NCBI RefSeq assembly: GCF_001988955.1
Contig: NZ_CP014263.1
Location: 868,001 to 932,000, forward strand
From: Spirosoma montaniterrae
GTDB taxonomy: Bacteria > Bacteroidota > Bacteroidia > Cytophagales > Spirosomataceae
Length of the DNA stretch: 64,000 bases
Reading direction: 5' to 3'
Shown: positions 8,945-16,889 of the stretch, one piece after another
Position numbering within the stretch: the stretch's first letter is position 1
Layout of the letters: each line of letters opens with the position of its first letter
Notes under the pieces: generated by a model
Told to the model about the DNA's origin: nothing
Database searches by the model: none
The model's input: the letters and a program-made list of their open reading frames with translations, nothing else
Translations under genes and position numbers: made by a program

Positions 8945-9256
8945 TTAAACCAATTGGCTGATTTGCATCACCGGCTGCACGTCGGTGAAGTTCGGAATGT
9001 CGGCAATGAGCGCGGCCCCGTTGGTGGCTAAGGCGGTTTGTAGTTCGTCGAGGCTGTTGAATTTCAGCCGGGCAATCATGCCGTAGGTGGGCGAGGTATC
9101 GGGTGCAGCACCGGCCAGCCCGGCTTCGAGATCAATACCGACCAGCCCGACGGGGCCAAGCAACTCGCGCACGAGGGGCGTGTGCCGATTGAGGTAGTAA
9201 TCCATGTCGAACTGGCTGTCGGCGGGTTTGGGGTAGAGAACGGTTACGCAAAGCAT
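8945..9256 (-). CDS. EthD-family small protein
   Basis: A 103-residue protein of the EthD dimeric ferredoxin-like fold. The family signature is visible as YPKPADSQFDMDYYLNRHTPLV near the N-terminus, followed by PTYGMIARLKFNSLDELQ and a C-terminal IADIPNFTDVQPVMQIS. EthD proteins often sit in degradation or modification operons; the exact role is unknown. The start is placed at 9256 because the upstream in-frame stretch overlaps the end of the previous gene, and this ATG leaves a 14-base spacer. Confidence 0.8.
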   Translation of the reverse strand: MLCVTVLYPKPADSQFDMDYYLNRHTPLVRELLGPVGLVGIDLEAGLAGAAPDTSPTYGMIARLKFNSLDELQTALATNGAALIADIPNFTDVQPVMQISQLV

Positions 9257-9270
9257 AGCTGTGAGTTGGT

Positions 9271-10125
9271 TTATTTCATTTCCTGAAATCCTAAGAATAC
9301 AATTTTCCACGCGGGCCCCTTCGCGCTCGGAACGCGCTCCAGAATTCGGATTTCGCGCTGTTTACCCAATACGGTCCCGGCTTTGTCGAGTTCTTCCTGC
9401 GTGTAGGTAGCCCAGGCAGTCTCGCCCGAAACATGCACGTCGTAGTCTGAGAAGCGCACGGTATTGCCCGACGGCTGGAGGGTTTTGAAGTAACTTTCGC
9501 TAAAGGCCCGCAAGTTGTCGCCTTTCAAAAACGGTGCGCCCGTAGGGATCAAATTGGCCTGTTGCCGTTCGATGTACGGCTTTTCCGTCGCCCATTGCGC
9601 CATAAGCAGTTCCTGATTGGCTTCGTGAAAAGCGCGCGTTTCGGTATCAATAGCTTTCCGCACAAGGTCTTCTTCGTACTTGTTCTGTCCGTAATCCCAA
9701 AGGGCCACGAGCGCGTCGATTTTCCATTGGCCGTTCACCTTCTCCAGCACCCGAATCTCCCGCGATGGCTTGTTGTTTTCTTTGCCATAGAGGTACTGAT
9801 CGTAAACTACGCGGGCCGCATTGGAGCCGTAGAATTTGAAACTGAAGTTTTCTGTTAGCGGGTTCACCTCGCGGGGCTTGCTGCCGAAGATGTCGGTTAG
9901 TTTGGTTGGGCCTACTGCCGTTGCATAGCCCGACCGGGTGTTGTAGGCTCGAAACACGCTGGCAGCATTTGTAAAGCCTGCGTCATAGTCAGCCTGTTTG
10001 AGCGCGTAGGCATCTTTGGTTGATTGGTTGAGCAGCGTTCTGATAGCGGCTTCGTCGGCAGCAGTCTGGGCAAACGTAGCGGTGCCAAGCAGCAGACTAA
10101 GTAGGATAGTGAATTGTGTTTTCAT
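9271..10125 (-). CDS. secreted protein with two NTF2-like (SnoaL-type) domains
   Basis: A 284-residue exported protein (signal peptide ending TATFAQ, residue 20) made of two tandem NTF2-like domains, about 22-150 and 155-284. The halves show matching elements: FSFKFYGSNAARVVYDQYLYG with EIRVLEKVNGQWKIDAL in the first, and FSDYDVHVSGETAWATYTQEE with EIRILERVPSAKGPAWKIVF in the second. Such domains bind small hydrophobic molecules or act as simple enzymes. It probably shares transcription with the EthD-like and SDR genes downstream and the HTH gene 40 bases upstream. Confidence 0.75.
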   Translation of the reverse strand: MKTQFTILLSLLLGTATFAQTAADEAAIRTLLNQSTKDAYALKQADYDAGFTNAASVFRAYNTRSGYATAVGPTKLTDIFGSKPREVNPLTENFSFKFYGSNAARVVYDQYLYGKENNKPSREIRVLEKVNGQWKIDALVALWDYGQNKYEEDLVRKAIDTETRAFHEANQELLMAQWATEKPYIERQQANLIPTGAPFLKGDNLRAFSESYFKTLQPSGNTVRFSDYDVHVSGETAWATYTQEELDKAGTVLGKQREIRILERVPSAKGPAWKIVFLGFQEMK

Positions 10126-10165
10126 GGGGAGTGATTGGTTTGTTAACTTAAAAACCTATAAGTTT

Positions 10166-10372
10166 TCAATGAATCAGGCCCTGACGCATGGCTTCTTTTA
10201 CCAGCCCCGCCACGCTCCGAACCCCCGCTTTGCGGAAGAGGTTGCGCCGGTGCGTTTCCACCGTTGGCACCGATACGCCCAGCGTGTGGGCAATCTCAGC
10301 CGTGGTTTGCTCAGACGCAATCAGGTCGAGAATCTGCTGCTGGCGAAAGGTAAGCGTCATGCGCGGAAGCAT
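10166..10372 (-). CDS. stand-alone LuxR/GerE-type HTH protein
   Basis: A 68-residue protein consisting only of the LuxR-type DNA-binding domain (LTFRQQQILDLIASEQTTAEI, VSVPTVETHRRNLFRKAGV). There is no receiver or ligand domain. Its C-terminus (SVAGLVKEAMRQGLI) resembles the end of the response regulator at 12416-13057 (SVVGMVKFAMKYGLV), so it may have arisen from such a regulator. It is divergent from the 7TM-DISM kinase gene and 40 bases upstream of the NTF2-like operon. An internal Met at codon 5 is an alternative start. Confidence 0.75.
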   Translation of the reverse strand: MLPRMTLTFRQQQILDLIASEQTTAEIAHTLGVSVPTVETHRRNLFRKAGVRSVAGLVKEAMRQGLIH

Positions 10373-10437
10373 TAATCATCCCGACAAAGGTGATTGTCTG
10401 TGCGTATTTTTTTCTCACGGTTTTCATGGATTTTGGC

Positions 10438-10453
10438 TCATGGTTTTCCATGA
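10438..10453. promoter_or_regulatory. dyad in divergent intergenic region
   Basis: TCATGG-TTTT-CCATGA is a perfect 6+4+6 inverted repeat between the divergent HTH gene (10372) and kinase gene (10532). A related half, GGTTTTCATGG, lies just upstream. The position fits an operator for either gene. A short hairpin CAGCTT-CGT-AAGCTG follows at about 10500-10514 in the kinase leader. Confidence 0.35.
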
Positions 10454-10531
10454 TTTGTTCAGATAATCTTTACATTAGCTTCTGATTTACAGAAAACTGG
10501 CAGCTTCGTAAGCTGTCTCAAGTTTTAGCTG

Positions 10532-12412
10532 ATGACCACACCGCGACTACTTGGATTACTGGGCTGGCTATGCGTTCACGCAGCCGCTGCCCAGACGCCC
10601 GTGCTGACTCTGACCGATTCGGCCCGGTATGTTAATCTCTGGGGGCAAACCGGCGTTGATTTTTACGTCGATTCGAGTCGTTACCTAACCCGGCAGCAGG
10701 TAGAAAGGCGGGCGTTTCGGCCAACGGCGGGGCGCAGTAGCAGTTTCGGCTTCACCAATGCCAGCATCTGGGTACGGTTCCGGCTCCGCGATGCTTCCCC
10801 TTTGCCCGTTGCCCGCGTGATTGGTTCGGATTTCAACCTGATCGATACGCTCGATTATTACCTGATTCGCGAAGCTACCGGGCAGGTGATTCATCAGCAA
10901 AACGGACGTTTGATTCCGCACCACCAACAGCGCATCGATAGCCACTCGCGCATTTTTCCGCTTCATGTACTGCCCAACGAAACCTACGCGGTCTATTTCC
11001 GGGTGGCGGGCCGAAACGCGAAACGGATTGAGCTGACAATCGAAGAAACCTATCAGCATCAGGCTGGTTATCAGCGGGCAACCTGGTTTTGGGCGGGTTA
11101 TGTCGGCTTTTACCTGACTATGATTTTGGTGCAGGTAATCTTCTTCGCCATGACCCGCAACCGCAATTCGCTCTATTACTTGCTGTATCTGTGCGGATTT
11201 TTGCTGGTTGAAGTGTGCCGGGGCAACGGCATGATTGGCGACCGCTACCTATGGCCCGATGCTACCTGGTTTAAAAGCAATAGCCTGCTTATTGGTGTGC
11301 CAGTGTCTACGGTGTTAGGTATGTGGTTCTACGCCAACGGCTTGCGGCTCAAACAGTATGTACCCGTGTTGTACCGGGTCTTACAGGTCGATGCCGGGGT
11401 AACGCTGCTGCTGGCCGGGTGGGCACTGAGTAAGTCGGCAGATACCAACGTCGTGCAGCATGTGCTATTTACTGCTTTGGCATCTGATCTGCTGGTGCTG
11501 GTGGCTTGTTTCTGGGTGTGGCGTAAAGGGTATCAGCCGGCCCGGTTCTACCTGCTCGGTACGCTCTGCTTTTTCGGTAGCATTGTGGTAACGCTGTTCT
11601 GGAACCTCGGCCTGTTACCCGATCATTTTATTACGGCGCAGTCGCTCAATATTGGCTGTGTGCTGGAAATGCTATTCTTTACGACTGCCTTAGCCGACGA
11701 ATACCGCCTGACGCAACGCGAAAAACAACAGGCACAAACCGAACTGATCGATGTCTTGCAAAACCGGAACAACGAGTTGCGGGCAGCTCAGCTACAGGGC
11801 CAAACCCTCGAACGGCAGCGCGTAGCCGCCGACCTGCACGATAACCTCGGCAGCACCCTCTCAGCCCTGCACTGGAATCTTCAGGCCATGAACACCAGCC
11901 AACTGACTCCTGCCGAACAGGCCGTATATACCGCCATTCGGCAGCAGATCGGGCAGGCATATACCGATGTGCGACTCCTGTCGCACAACCTCTTACCACA
12001 GGAACTGGCAAAACAAGGGTTGCCCTCGGCCCTGAAAACACTGGTCGGTAGATTAAACAGAAACACAACCACGCACTTTAACCTGACGGATATTGAGATA
12101 GTACCCCGACTCGACCCGCAAACCGAGTTTGAACTCTACAGCATTTGCCTCGAACTGGTCAACAACACCCTCAAACATGCCGGAGCTACCGAAGCAACCA
12201 TTACCTTCAGCCTGACCGACGACACGCTGCATCTGCACGTTACCGACAATGGTGTGGGCCTGAACGAGCAAACGACCAACGGCTATGGTATGCAGAATAT
12301 AGCCGCCCGGATAGCGTCTATTGGCGGGCAGTGGTCGGTTGAGTCGGAGCCGGGCGCGGGGGTTCGGCATCAGATTCAGGTGCCAGTTGGGGCACCCGTC
12401 GGCAACGGTTAA
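10532..12412 (+). CDS. 7TM-DISM sensor histidine kinase
   Basis: A 626-residue membrane kinase. After a signal peptide (ending AAAAQ) there is a periplasmic 7TMR-DISM extracellular domain (about 30-175). Seven transmembrane helices follow (about 183-390; the first is WFWAGYVGFYLTMILVQVIFF, given as start), then a coiled coil. The HisKA_3 box ADLHDNLGS has the phospho-acceptor His at about residue 436. The HATPase has an intact N-box (ELVNNTLKHA) and G1 box (DNGVG). Sugar- or lipid-like ligands are suspected for DISM domains. Its likely partner is the convergent LuxR-type regulator whose stop lies 3 bases away. Confidence 0.9.
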   Translation: MTTPRLLGLLGWLCVHAAAAQTPVLTLTDSARYVNLWGQTGVDFYVDSSRYLTRQQVERRAFRPTAGRSSSFGFTNASIWVRFRLRDASPLPVARVIGSDFNLIDTLDYYLIREATGQVIHQQNGRLIPHHQQRIDSHSRIFPLHVLPNETYAVYFRVAGRNAKRIELTIEETYQHQAGYQRATWFWAGYVGFYLTMILVQVIFFAMTRNRNSLYYLLYLCGFLLVEVCRGNGMIGDRYLWPDATWFKSNSLLIGVPVSTVLGMWFYANGLRLKQYVPVLYRVLQVDAGVTLLLAGWALSKSADTNVVQHVLFTALASDLLVLVACFWVWRKGYQPARFYLLGTLCFFGSIVVTLFWNLGLLPDHFITAQSLNIGCVLEMLFFTTALADEYRLTQREKQQAQTELIDVLQNRNNELRAAQLQGQTLERQRVAADLHDNLGSTLSALHWNLQAMNTSQLTPAEQAVYTAIRQQIGQAYTDVRLLSHNLLPQELAKQGLPSALKTLVGRLNRNTTTHFNLTDIEIVPRLDPQTEFELYSICLELVNNTLKHAGATEATITFSLTDDTLHLHVTDNGVGLNEQTTNGYGMQNIAARIASIGGQWSVESEPGAGVRHQIQVPVGAPVGNG

Positions 12413-12415
12413 TTT

Positions 12416-13057
12416 TTAGGATACCAACCCGTATTTCATGGCAAACTTCACCATGCCGACAACGCTTTTGACGCCGAGTTTCTGCATTAGATGTCGGCGA
12501 TGGGTTTCAACGGTCGGTATGCCGATAAACAGCTTTTCGGCAATCTGGTGAGTGGGATGTTCCTCCGCAATGAGCCGCAACACGTCAACCTCGCGCTCAG
12601 TCAGTGTAGCGAGTGGGCCGGAGTCTGTCGATTCGTGTTGCTCAATCTGCACCAACTGTTCAAACACTTCAGGGCTGAAGTAGCGTTGACCGCACATGAT
12701 GGTGGTAATAGCTTTTTCGAGTTCGTCGCGCCCGGCCCGTTTCAGCACGTAAGCCGTCACGCCTGCCCGCACGGCCTCGCGGATCGTAGACGCGTCTTCG
12801 GTCATGGTTAGCAGTAGCACTTTCAGGCCGGGATGTGAATGGCGCAGCCGCAACGTAAGGTCGATGCCCGACAGATGGGGCATGTGCAGGTCACAAACCA
12901 GTATGTCGGCTTCTGTTTTTGCCAGCGCGGCAGTAACCAGCCGGCTGTCGTTCAGACCACCAACAACCTCCACGCCCGGCACCGAAGCCAGCAGCGTCTG
13001 AAGGCTGTCTAACAATAGTTGGTGGTCATCGACAAGCAATAGGCGAACCGGTTTCAT
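12416..13057 (-). CDS. LuxR-family response regulator
   Basis: A 213-residue NarL/LuxR-type response regulator. The receiver domain covers about 1-120 (LLLVDDHQLLLDSL, phospho-acceptor Asp in LVCDLHMP, conserved Lys in AYVLKRAG). The DNA-binding domain covers about 148-213 (LTEREVDVLRLIAEEH, IPTVETHRRHLMQKLGV). It lies tail to tail with the 7TM-DISM kinase, which is probably its cognate kinase. A dyad overlapping a -7-like element lies upstream. Confidence 0.9.
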   Translation of the reverse strand: MKPVRLLLVDDHQLLLDSLQTLLASVPGVEVVGGLNDSRLVTAALAKTEADILVCDLHMPHLSGIDLTLRLRHSHPGLKVLLLTMTEDASTIREAVRAGVTAYVLKRAGRDELEKAITTIMCGQRYFSPEVFEQLVQIEQHESTDSGPLATLTEREVDVLRLIAEEHPTHQIAEKLFIGIPTVETHRRHLMQKLGVKSVVGMVKFAMKYGLVS

Positions 13058-13106
13058 GGTGTGGGATATATCCGAAGCTGGCTAATTCAGAAGCGGAAAG
13101 CAATCT

Positions 13107-13120
13107 ACCTAAACGTAGGT
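13107..13120 (-). promoter_or_regulatory. dyad at putative promoter of the LuxR regulator
   Basis: ACCTA-AACG-TAGGT is a short perfect inverted repeat 50 bases upstream of the ATG. On the minus strand it contains TACGTTTA, a 7/8 match to TAnnTTTG. A regulator bound here would cover the -7 element. Autoregulation is possible but only inferred. Confidence 0.35.
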
Positions 13121-13167
13121 GTAAATCAGTCGAATTTTTAGGTAAAGGTGCAAACAGAGAGAGCGAG

Positions 13168-13222
13168 AAATGAAGCGTGAAAAATGCCGTTGCCGCTCAG
13201 CATTCCTCACGCTTCATTTTTT
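13168..13222. terminator. hairpin terminator after the SnoaL-like operon
   Basis: Arms 13168-13187 and 13200-13219 pair over 20 bases with two mismatches (core AAATGAAGCGTGA) around a 12-base loop. A T6 run follows on the plus strand; the minus strand has only a short T-run. The position just after the minus-strand gene ending at 13232 insulates the regulator gene downstream. Confidence 0.7.
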
Positions 13223-13231
13223 ACTCTCCCT

Positions 13232-13705
13232 TTAGCTACCTAATTGTCTGGCAAAACTGGCGGCATCCCAGTTGATGGTCAGGCTCTGAATCTGATCGGC
13301 GTCGTTGAATTTGAAAACAAATACATGGTCGGAGTTGAAGCGCAACCCTTTGTTTGGAATACCCAGAAACTCGTTGGTCTGCGTACCGCCAATGGTCACG
13401 TTGGCCGTAACGGTGTCGTCTTCGGTAGTAAGGCTATCGACCGAGTTGCTGATATCGGGGAAGCAATCGATGAGCGAATCCCAGACGGCTTTGCCAAACT
13501 CCCAGAATGAACCCTTACCTGCATCGCCCAGGGGCAGAAAATGTACGGTGGCATCGGGTGCGGCCAGCCCAATCATCCGGGCGGTGTCGAGGTCGTCGTA
13601 AGCGGTGAAGAAGGCGATACAAGCTCCTTTGCGGCTCATTTCAGATACAGATTCCTGTTGTGCGGTTTGCATGGTTTTGGCGAATTTATTTGGTTGATTA
13701 GTCAT
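13232..13705 (-). CDS. SnoaL-like polyketide-cyclase-fold protein
   Basis: A 157-residue cytoplasmic protein with the NTF2/SnoaL fold. The hallmarks are a helical N-terminus (IAFFTAYDDLDTARMIGLAAPDA), HFLPLGDAGKGSFWEFGKAVW, and a C-terminal sheet ending in HVFVFKFNDADQIQSLTINWD. Proteins of this kind include ester cyclases and small hydrolases, and the substrate is unknown. It overlaps the preceding gene by 4 bases (ATGA), so the two are translationally coupled. Confidence 0.75.
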   Translation of the reverse strand: MTNQPNKFAKTMQTAQQESVSEMSRKGACIAFFTAYDDLDTARMIGLAAPDATVHFLPLGDAGKGSFWEFGKAVWDSLIDCFPDISNSVDSLTTEDDTVTANVTIGGTQTNEFLGIPNKGLRFNSDHVFVFKFNDADQIQSLTINWDAASFARQLGS

Positions 13706-14511
13706 TTGTTAGTTGCTGGAGAAGGGGCTTTTGCCCACACTTCGCGCAGTTTGCCGTCCCAGCCCTGCTGCACGAATTGCCCGTCTTTTACGGTCGCCCT
13801 GAACGTTTCTATGTTACCCCGGCGCGAGCCATCGGTCTGCCACGACCAGAACTCGTTGGTTTCGGTGAGCGTCTTGCCATCGAACTGATACATCGCCCCA
13901 CCCGCCCCGTCGAATTTCCGGGTTTTGGGGTTGTAGTAGGCGTACACGACCATCGGGTAGCTGAATATCTTCACCACCTCAAAATCCTTGTACGTACCCT
14001 CGCCGAAGCGACTTGTCCCGCCCCAGGAACCTTCGCGCATGAACCAGACGCCTTCGAGCGCGTTGTTCTTAAGCGGCTCTTTGGCCGTAATGCGTTCGCA
14101 GACTTCGTTGATGGGGTAATCTTTGTACTTATCGGAATTCATTTTGCCGTACTGCTCATACTGCGTCGGACTGACGTTATAGCTGAACGAATAGACCTTG
14201 CCCACGGCGGTCGAATCCCACGAATAGTAGCCAACCGTCTCGACGTACTTGCCGTCTTTCAGGGCATACGTACCGCCACAGGCTCCGTCGAACGAGGTTC
14301 TGCCTTTGCGTTTGTCGTTGTAATAAGCCGCCAGCCAGTGGCCGTCGCGAAACACTTTGATGATCGTAATGGAGTCGCTGGTTTGCCATTCGGTCATACT
14401 GCCGTATTTGTTTTTCGTTTGCCGGAACGCGCCGTTCAATTTGCTGGCCGGCTCGTCAGACTCAAAAACCAGCGCGGGCAGTAGCGTCAGTAAAAGCAGG
14501 AATTGCTTCAT
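13702..14511 (-). CDS. exported protein with two lipocalin-like repeats
   Basis: A 269-residue protein starting at MKQFLLLLTLLPALVFE; the start at 14511 is chosen because it gives a signal peptide. It carries two related units. The first (about 25-130) has IKVFRDGHWLAAYYN, GGTYALKDGKYVETVGYYS. The second (about 155-260) has VVKIFSYPMVVYAYYN, GAMYQFDGKTLTETNEFWS. The same pattern appears once in the lipoprotein at 15459-15932, so this is a local family. The fold is probably a small beta-barrel that binds an unknown ligand. It sits in a minus-strand operon with the SnoaL-like gene. Confidence 0.65.
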   Translation of the reverse strand: MKQFLLLLTLLPALVFESDEPASKLNGAFRQTKNKYGSMTEWQTSDSITIIKVFRDGHWLAAYYNDKRKGRTSFDGACGGTYALKDGKYVETVGYYSWDSTAVGKVYSFSYNVSPTQYEQYGKMNSDKYKDYPINEVCERITAKEPLKNNALEGVWFMREGSWGGTSRFGEGTYKDFEVVKIFSYPMVVYAYYNPKTRKFDGAGGAMYQFDGKTLTETNEFWSWQTDGSRRGNIETFRATVKDGQFVQQGWDGKLREVWAKAPSPATNK

Positions 14512-14603
14512 TGTCGTATTAAAAGAGATGATGATGACGACAAAACTACCGGACTTGACCGACGTAGAATTGTATAAATGCGACATTCAGAGACGAGTCG
14601 TTC

Positions 14604-15305
14604 CTATTGGCTATTTCGGGTTTTTAACCCTTCAATAATGATTACGTTCTTGAACGCCACGTGATTGGCTTTGCGCCAGCGGTTGAGAAACACAAAGAAA
14701 GAAAGGAGACCCAGCAAGAGGAACAGTACGGCGTAGTCTTTATCAGGACCATTCACCCGCACTGCCCACACGGCACTACCAAAAGTCCAGACAATCACCA
14801 TGCTTCTGAAAAACTTGGCCGTAGCGTAATAGTGCTCTACTTCGATGAACATGGCGGGTTCTTCTTTCATCAATCGCCGAAATGCGTACTGATAGGCGTC
14901 AATAATCTGGTGTCTAAAACCATCGTATTTAGCGCCAATATCCTCGTTCTTATACTCGACAACCTCTATAATTAAAGCGTGGGTGTCGGCTACGTGCGGA
15001 AACAGCCACGTAGTGACCCAGTTCCTGACAGGTTTGCCGGTATCAATTCCCAACACGTACCGTTTTATACGGTCATATATCCCATCGAAGGGCGAACTTA
15101 CTACGTAGGTTACGTATCCAAAGAAATAAGCCGATCCAAAAAACGCGACACCTTTCGCCCAGGCCTGTTGCAGAAAAGCAGATGTGTGCGTACTCAGGGC
15201 TGCAGTGTCGAACAACAGTAAAAAGAATGTCAGGACGGCCCCCGGCAGCAGCACCGCCAGGGTTTCCTGGAGCGAAAGACTAATGGAATCGGGGAAGGGT
15301 TTCAT
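14604..15305 (-). CDS. membrane protein of unknown function
   Basis: A 233-residue inner-membrane protein with two hydrophobic N-terminal segments (about 16-36, TLAVLLPGAVLTFFLLLF; about 52-72, FFGSAYFFGYVTYVVSS) and two near the C-terminus (about 168-185 and 190-210, VLFLLLGLLSFFVFLN). Between them is a charged cytoplasmic domain of about 95 residues (YDRIKRYVLGID, HQIIDAYQYAFRRLMKEE). I do not recognise the family. It lies within the run of small minus-strand genes at 13.2-16.8 kb. Confidence 0.65.
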   Translation of the reverse strand: MKPFPDSISLSLQETLAVLLPGAVLTFFLLLFDTAALSTHTSAFLQQAWAKGVAFFGSAYFFGYVTYVVSSPFDGIYDRIKRYVLGIDTGKPVRNWVTTWLFPHVADTHALIIEVVEYKNEDIGAKYDGFRHQIIDAYQYAFRRLMKEEPAMFIEVEHYYATAKFFRSMVIVWTFGSAVWAVRVNGPDKDYAVLFLLLGLLSFFVFLNRWRKANHVAFKNVIIIEGLKTRNSQ

Positions 15306-15458
15306 GGTTTAGTACGCTTGAAATGTCAAACTAAGTTGCCAGCTTAAGTATTCGCAGACAATCAGTAGGCTCGTGCGGGAAAATAATTGGTTCATTGGTT
15401 TGGTCTGTTTTTAAACGATGTTACGAAAAGGATGTAATCGGAAAGCATCTGTTGTAAT

Positions 15459-15932
15459 TCATGGCTTCGCCCGAACGCGCTTCTCCTCAAATTTGTCGCC
15501 ACCCCAGGCATCGGCGGGCATCTGTTTGCCGCTGCGGTCGAAGACTTTTTTAAAGCCCGCAAACAGGAGTGTATCGCCCCGGAGTTCCCACGTTTGCTCG
15601 TCGGCATAATCTACCCAGGTGGTGTCGGAGTAGTACCGGAACGTTTCGCGGTAGCGGTTGCCATCGAGCGTGTACGTACCCGCGCCCGAGCCATGAAAAC
15701 TACCATCGGGGTCCAGGTGCATGAAGCTGAAAAAGCCATCGTGGAAAATTTTGAGTTGCTGGGGCCGCTTCGGGTTCACCAGTTTTCCATCGACCCGATT
15801 TTCGACCAGTTCCCAGGCTCCGTCGATAGGTGAGCGGGCCGTAGCCTCAGCAGCCGGTGTGGCTGGTTTGCCTGTGTTCTGGCAAGCTGCATTGAGCAAC
15901 AGCGCAGCCGCACATAAATAGTTGATATACAT
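15459..15932 (-). CDS. lipocalin-like lipoprotein
   Basis: A 157-residue lipoprotein. The lipobox LNAAC gives a lipidated Cys at residue 18. The domain (about 35-155) has GAWELVENRVDGKL, LKIFHDGFFSFMHLDPDG and GTYTLDGNRYRETFRYYS. This matches the repeat unit of the exported protein at 13702-14511 and the general pattern of small lipocalin-like proteins. It probably sits in the periplasm or on the outer membrane and binds a small ligand. Confidence 0.65.
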   Translation of the reverse strand: MYINYLCAAALLLNAACQNTGKPATPAAEATARSPIDGAWELVENRVDGKLVNPKRPQQLKIFHDGFFSFMHLDPDGSFHGSGAGTYTLDGNRYRETFRYYSDTTWVDYADEQTWELRGDTLLFAGFKKVFDRSGKQMPADAWGGDKFEEKRVRAKP

Positions 15933-16009
15933 CGTGTTTATTGGTTGAAAAGCGTTCCGAAAATCTATCTGTACCTAAGCAGACTCGCTTGGGCAAATGC
16001 GACATTTAC

Positions 16010-16294
16010 TCAACAGTTACAGGGGCCGTTGTATCGTAGCTCATCGGCTGCTGAGGTCGGCGAAGGAAGACCCAGCAGCAATCGGTCGAAGGCGTGTGCC
16101 AACTGGTCGTAGCCGTAACCGCTGATGGTTTCGGTGAGTCCCACCACTTCTACGCCCGGAATCAGGCTGGCCGCGCTGATCCGTGCACCCGACGGAGTGG
16201 GTGCCAAAACGGGTTCCTGCGGCTGGCAGGCCAGCAACCCGCCGAGCAGCAGTACCGTAACGAGCGAAAGGTGGGTAATCGAGAAATTAGTCAT
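16010..16294 (-). CDS. small lipoprotein, unknown
   Basis: A 94-residue lipoprotein read from MTNFSITHLSLVTV; the lipobox LLAC gives Cys at residue 22. The start at 16294 is chosen because the longer frame upstream has no export signal until this Met. The mature part is short and Pro/Ser-rich, contains VEVVGLTETISGYGYDQLAHAFDRLL, and ends in CNC. It has no recognisable family. Confidence 0.5.
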   Translation of the reverse strand: MTNFSITHLSLVTVLLLGGLLACQPQEPVLAPTPSGARISAASLIPGVEVVGLTETISGYGYDQLAHAFDRLLLGLPSPTSAADELRYNGPCNC

Positions 16295-16374
16295 AGCAGT
16301 GAACGGTTTAATTAGCGAATGATGGGGTAATAGGTTGCGCTGAATTATACAGGACACGTTCGTTGAAGGCTCAT

Positions 16375-16467
16375 TCAAAGCAGCAACAACCCAACGGCCC
16401 CGGCCACTATAGCCAGCAGCGATAGAATGAGCCAAAATAGGGGCGGTATGTACCTGACCCGGCGCAT
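16375..16467 (-). CDS. possible 30-residue membrane peptide
   Basis: An ATG at 16467 opens a 30-codon frame beginning MRRVRYIPPLFWLIL and continuing as an uninterrupted hydrophobic helix of about 20 residues after a basic start. The positive-inside pattern and the position between two minus-strand genes (35 and 80 bases away) make a real single-span peptide plausible. No homology is known to me. Confidence 0.35.
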   Translation of the reverse strand: MRRVRYIPPLFWLILSLLAIVAGAVGLLLL

Positions 16468-16502
16468 GACAGCGGATGTTTAGAAACGTTCTGAGGACAT
16501 TG

Positions 16503-16847
16503 TCAGGGTTTCTGGTCAAATTCGAGTACTACGTGGTCGTATCCTTTCATCTTTTGACGAACAAGCTGTACCAATGGGCGGATAAGATAGGTGCGAATGG
16601 TGTGCCATTCGTGGATAGCTCCCCGCTCGTCGCGGCCAATGCGCCTTCTTTTTCGTTCGGGATGCCGCTCGAAAAAAACGTGGTCGGTCAGGTAATTTTC
16701 ATCAGTTTCTCCATCATTGATTAACTCATACACCGATTTGGGAAGCCAGACATTAACAATGGCATGAACCTTTACAGGCCCCAGGGATAGTGTTAAGTCA
16801 GATTCGTGTAGTGTGGTCATCTCTTTGTGCAATAGGTTTCGTTCCAT
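16503..16847 (-). CDS. unknown small protein, last gene of the gluzincin operon
   Basis: A 114-residue cytoplasmic protein. The N-terminal half is beta-like (LTLSLGPVKVHAIVNVWLP), followed by a charged stretch (HVFFERHPERKRRRIGRDERG) and a helical end (RTYLIRPLVQLVRQKMKGYD). The start could be internal at MTTLHESDL (codon 10). It follows the 591-residue coiled-coil gene by 42 bases and probably belongs to the same transcript. I do not recognise it. Confidence 0.5.
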   Translation of the reverse strand: MERNLLHKEMTTLHESDLTLSLGPVKVHAIVNVWLPKSVYELINDGETDENYLTDHVFFERHPERKRRRIGRDERGAIHEWHTIRTYLIRPLVQLVRQKMKGYDHVVLEFDQKP

Positions 16848-16889
16848 GACAGTGGTGTTTATCGGATGGCTAAGAACACGTTTTTGGGG

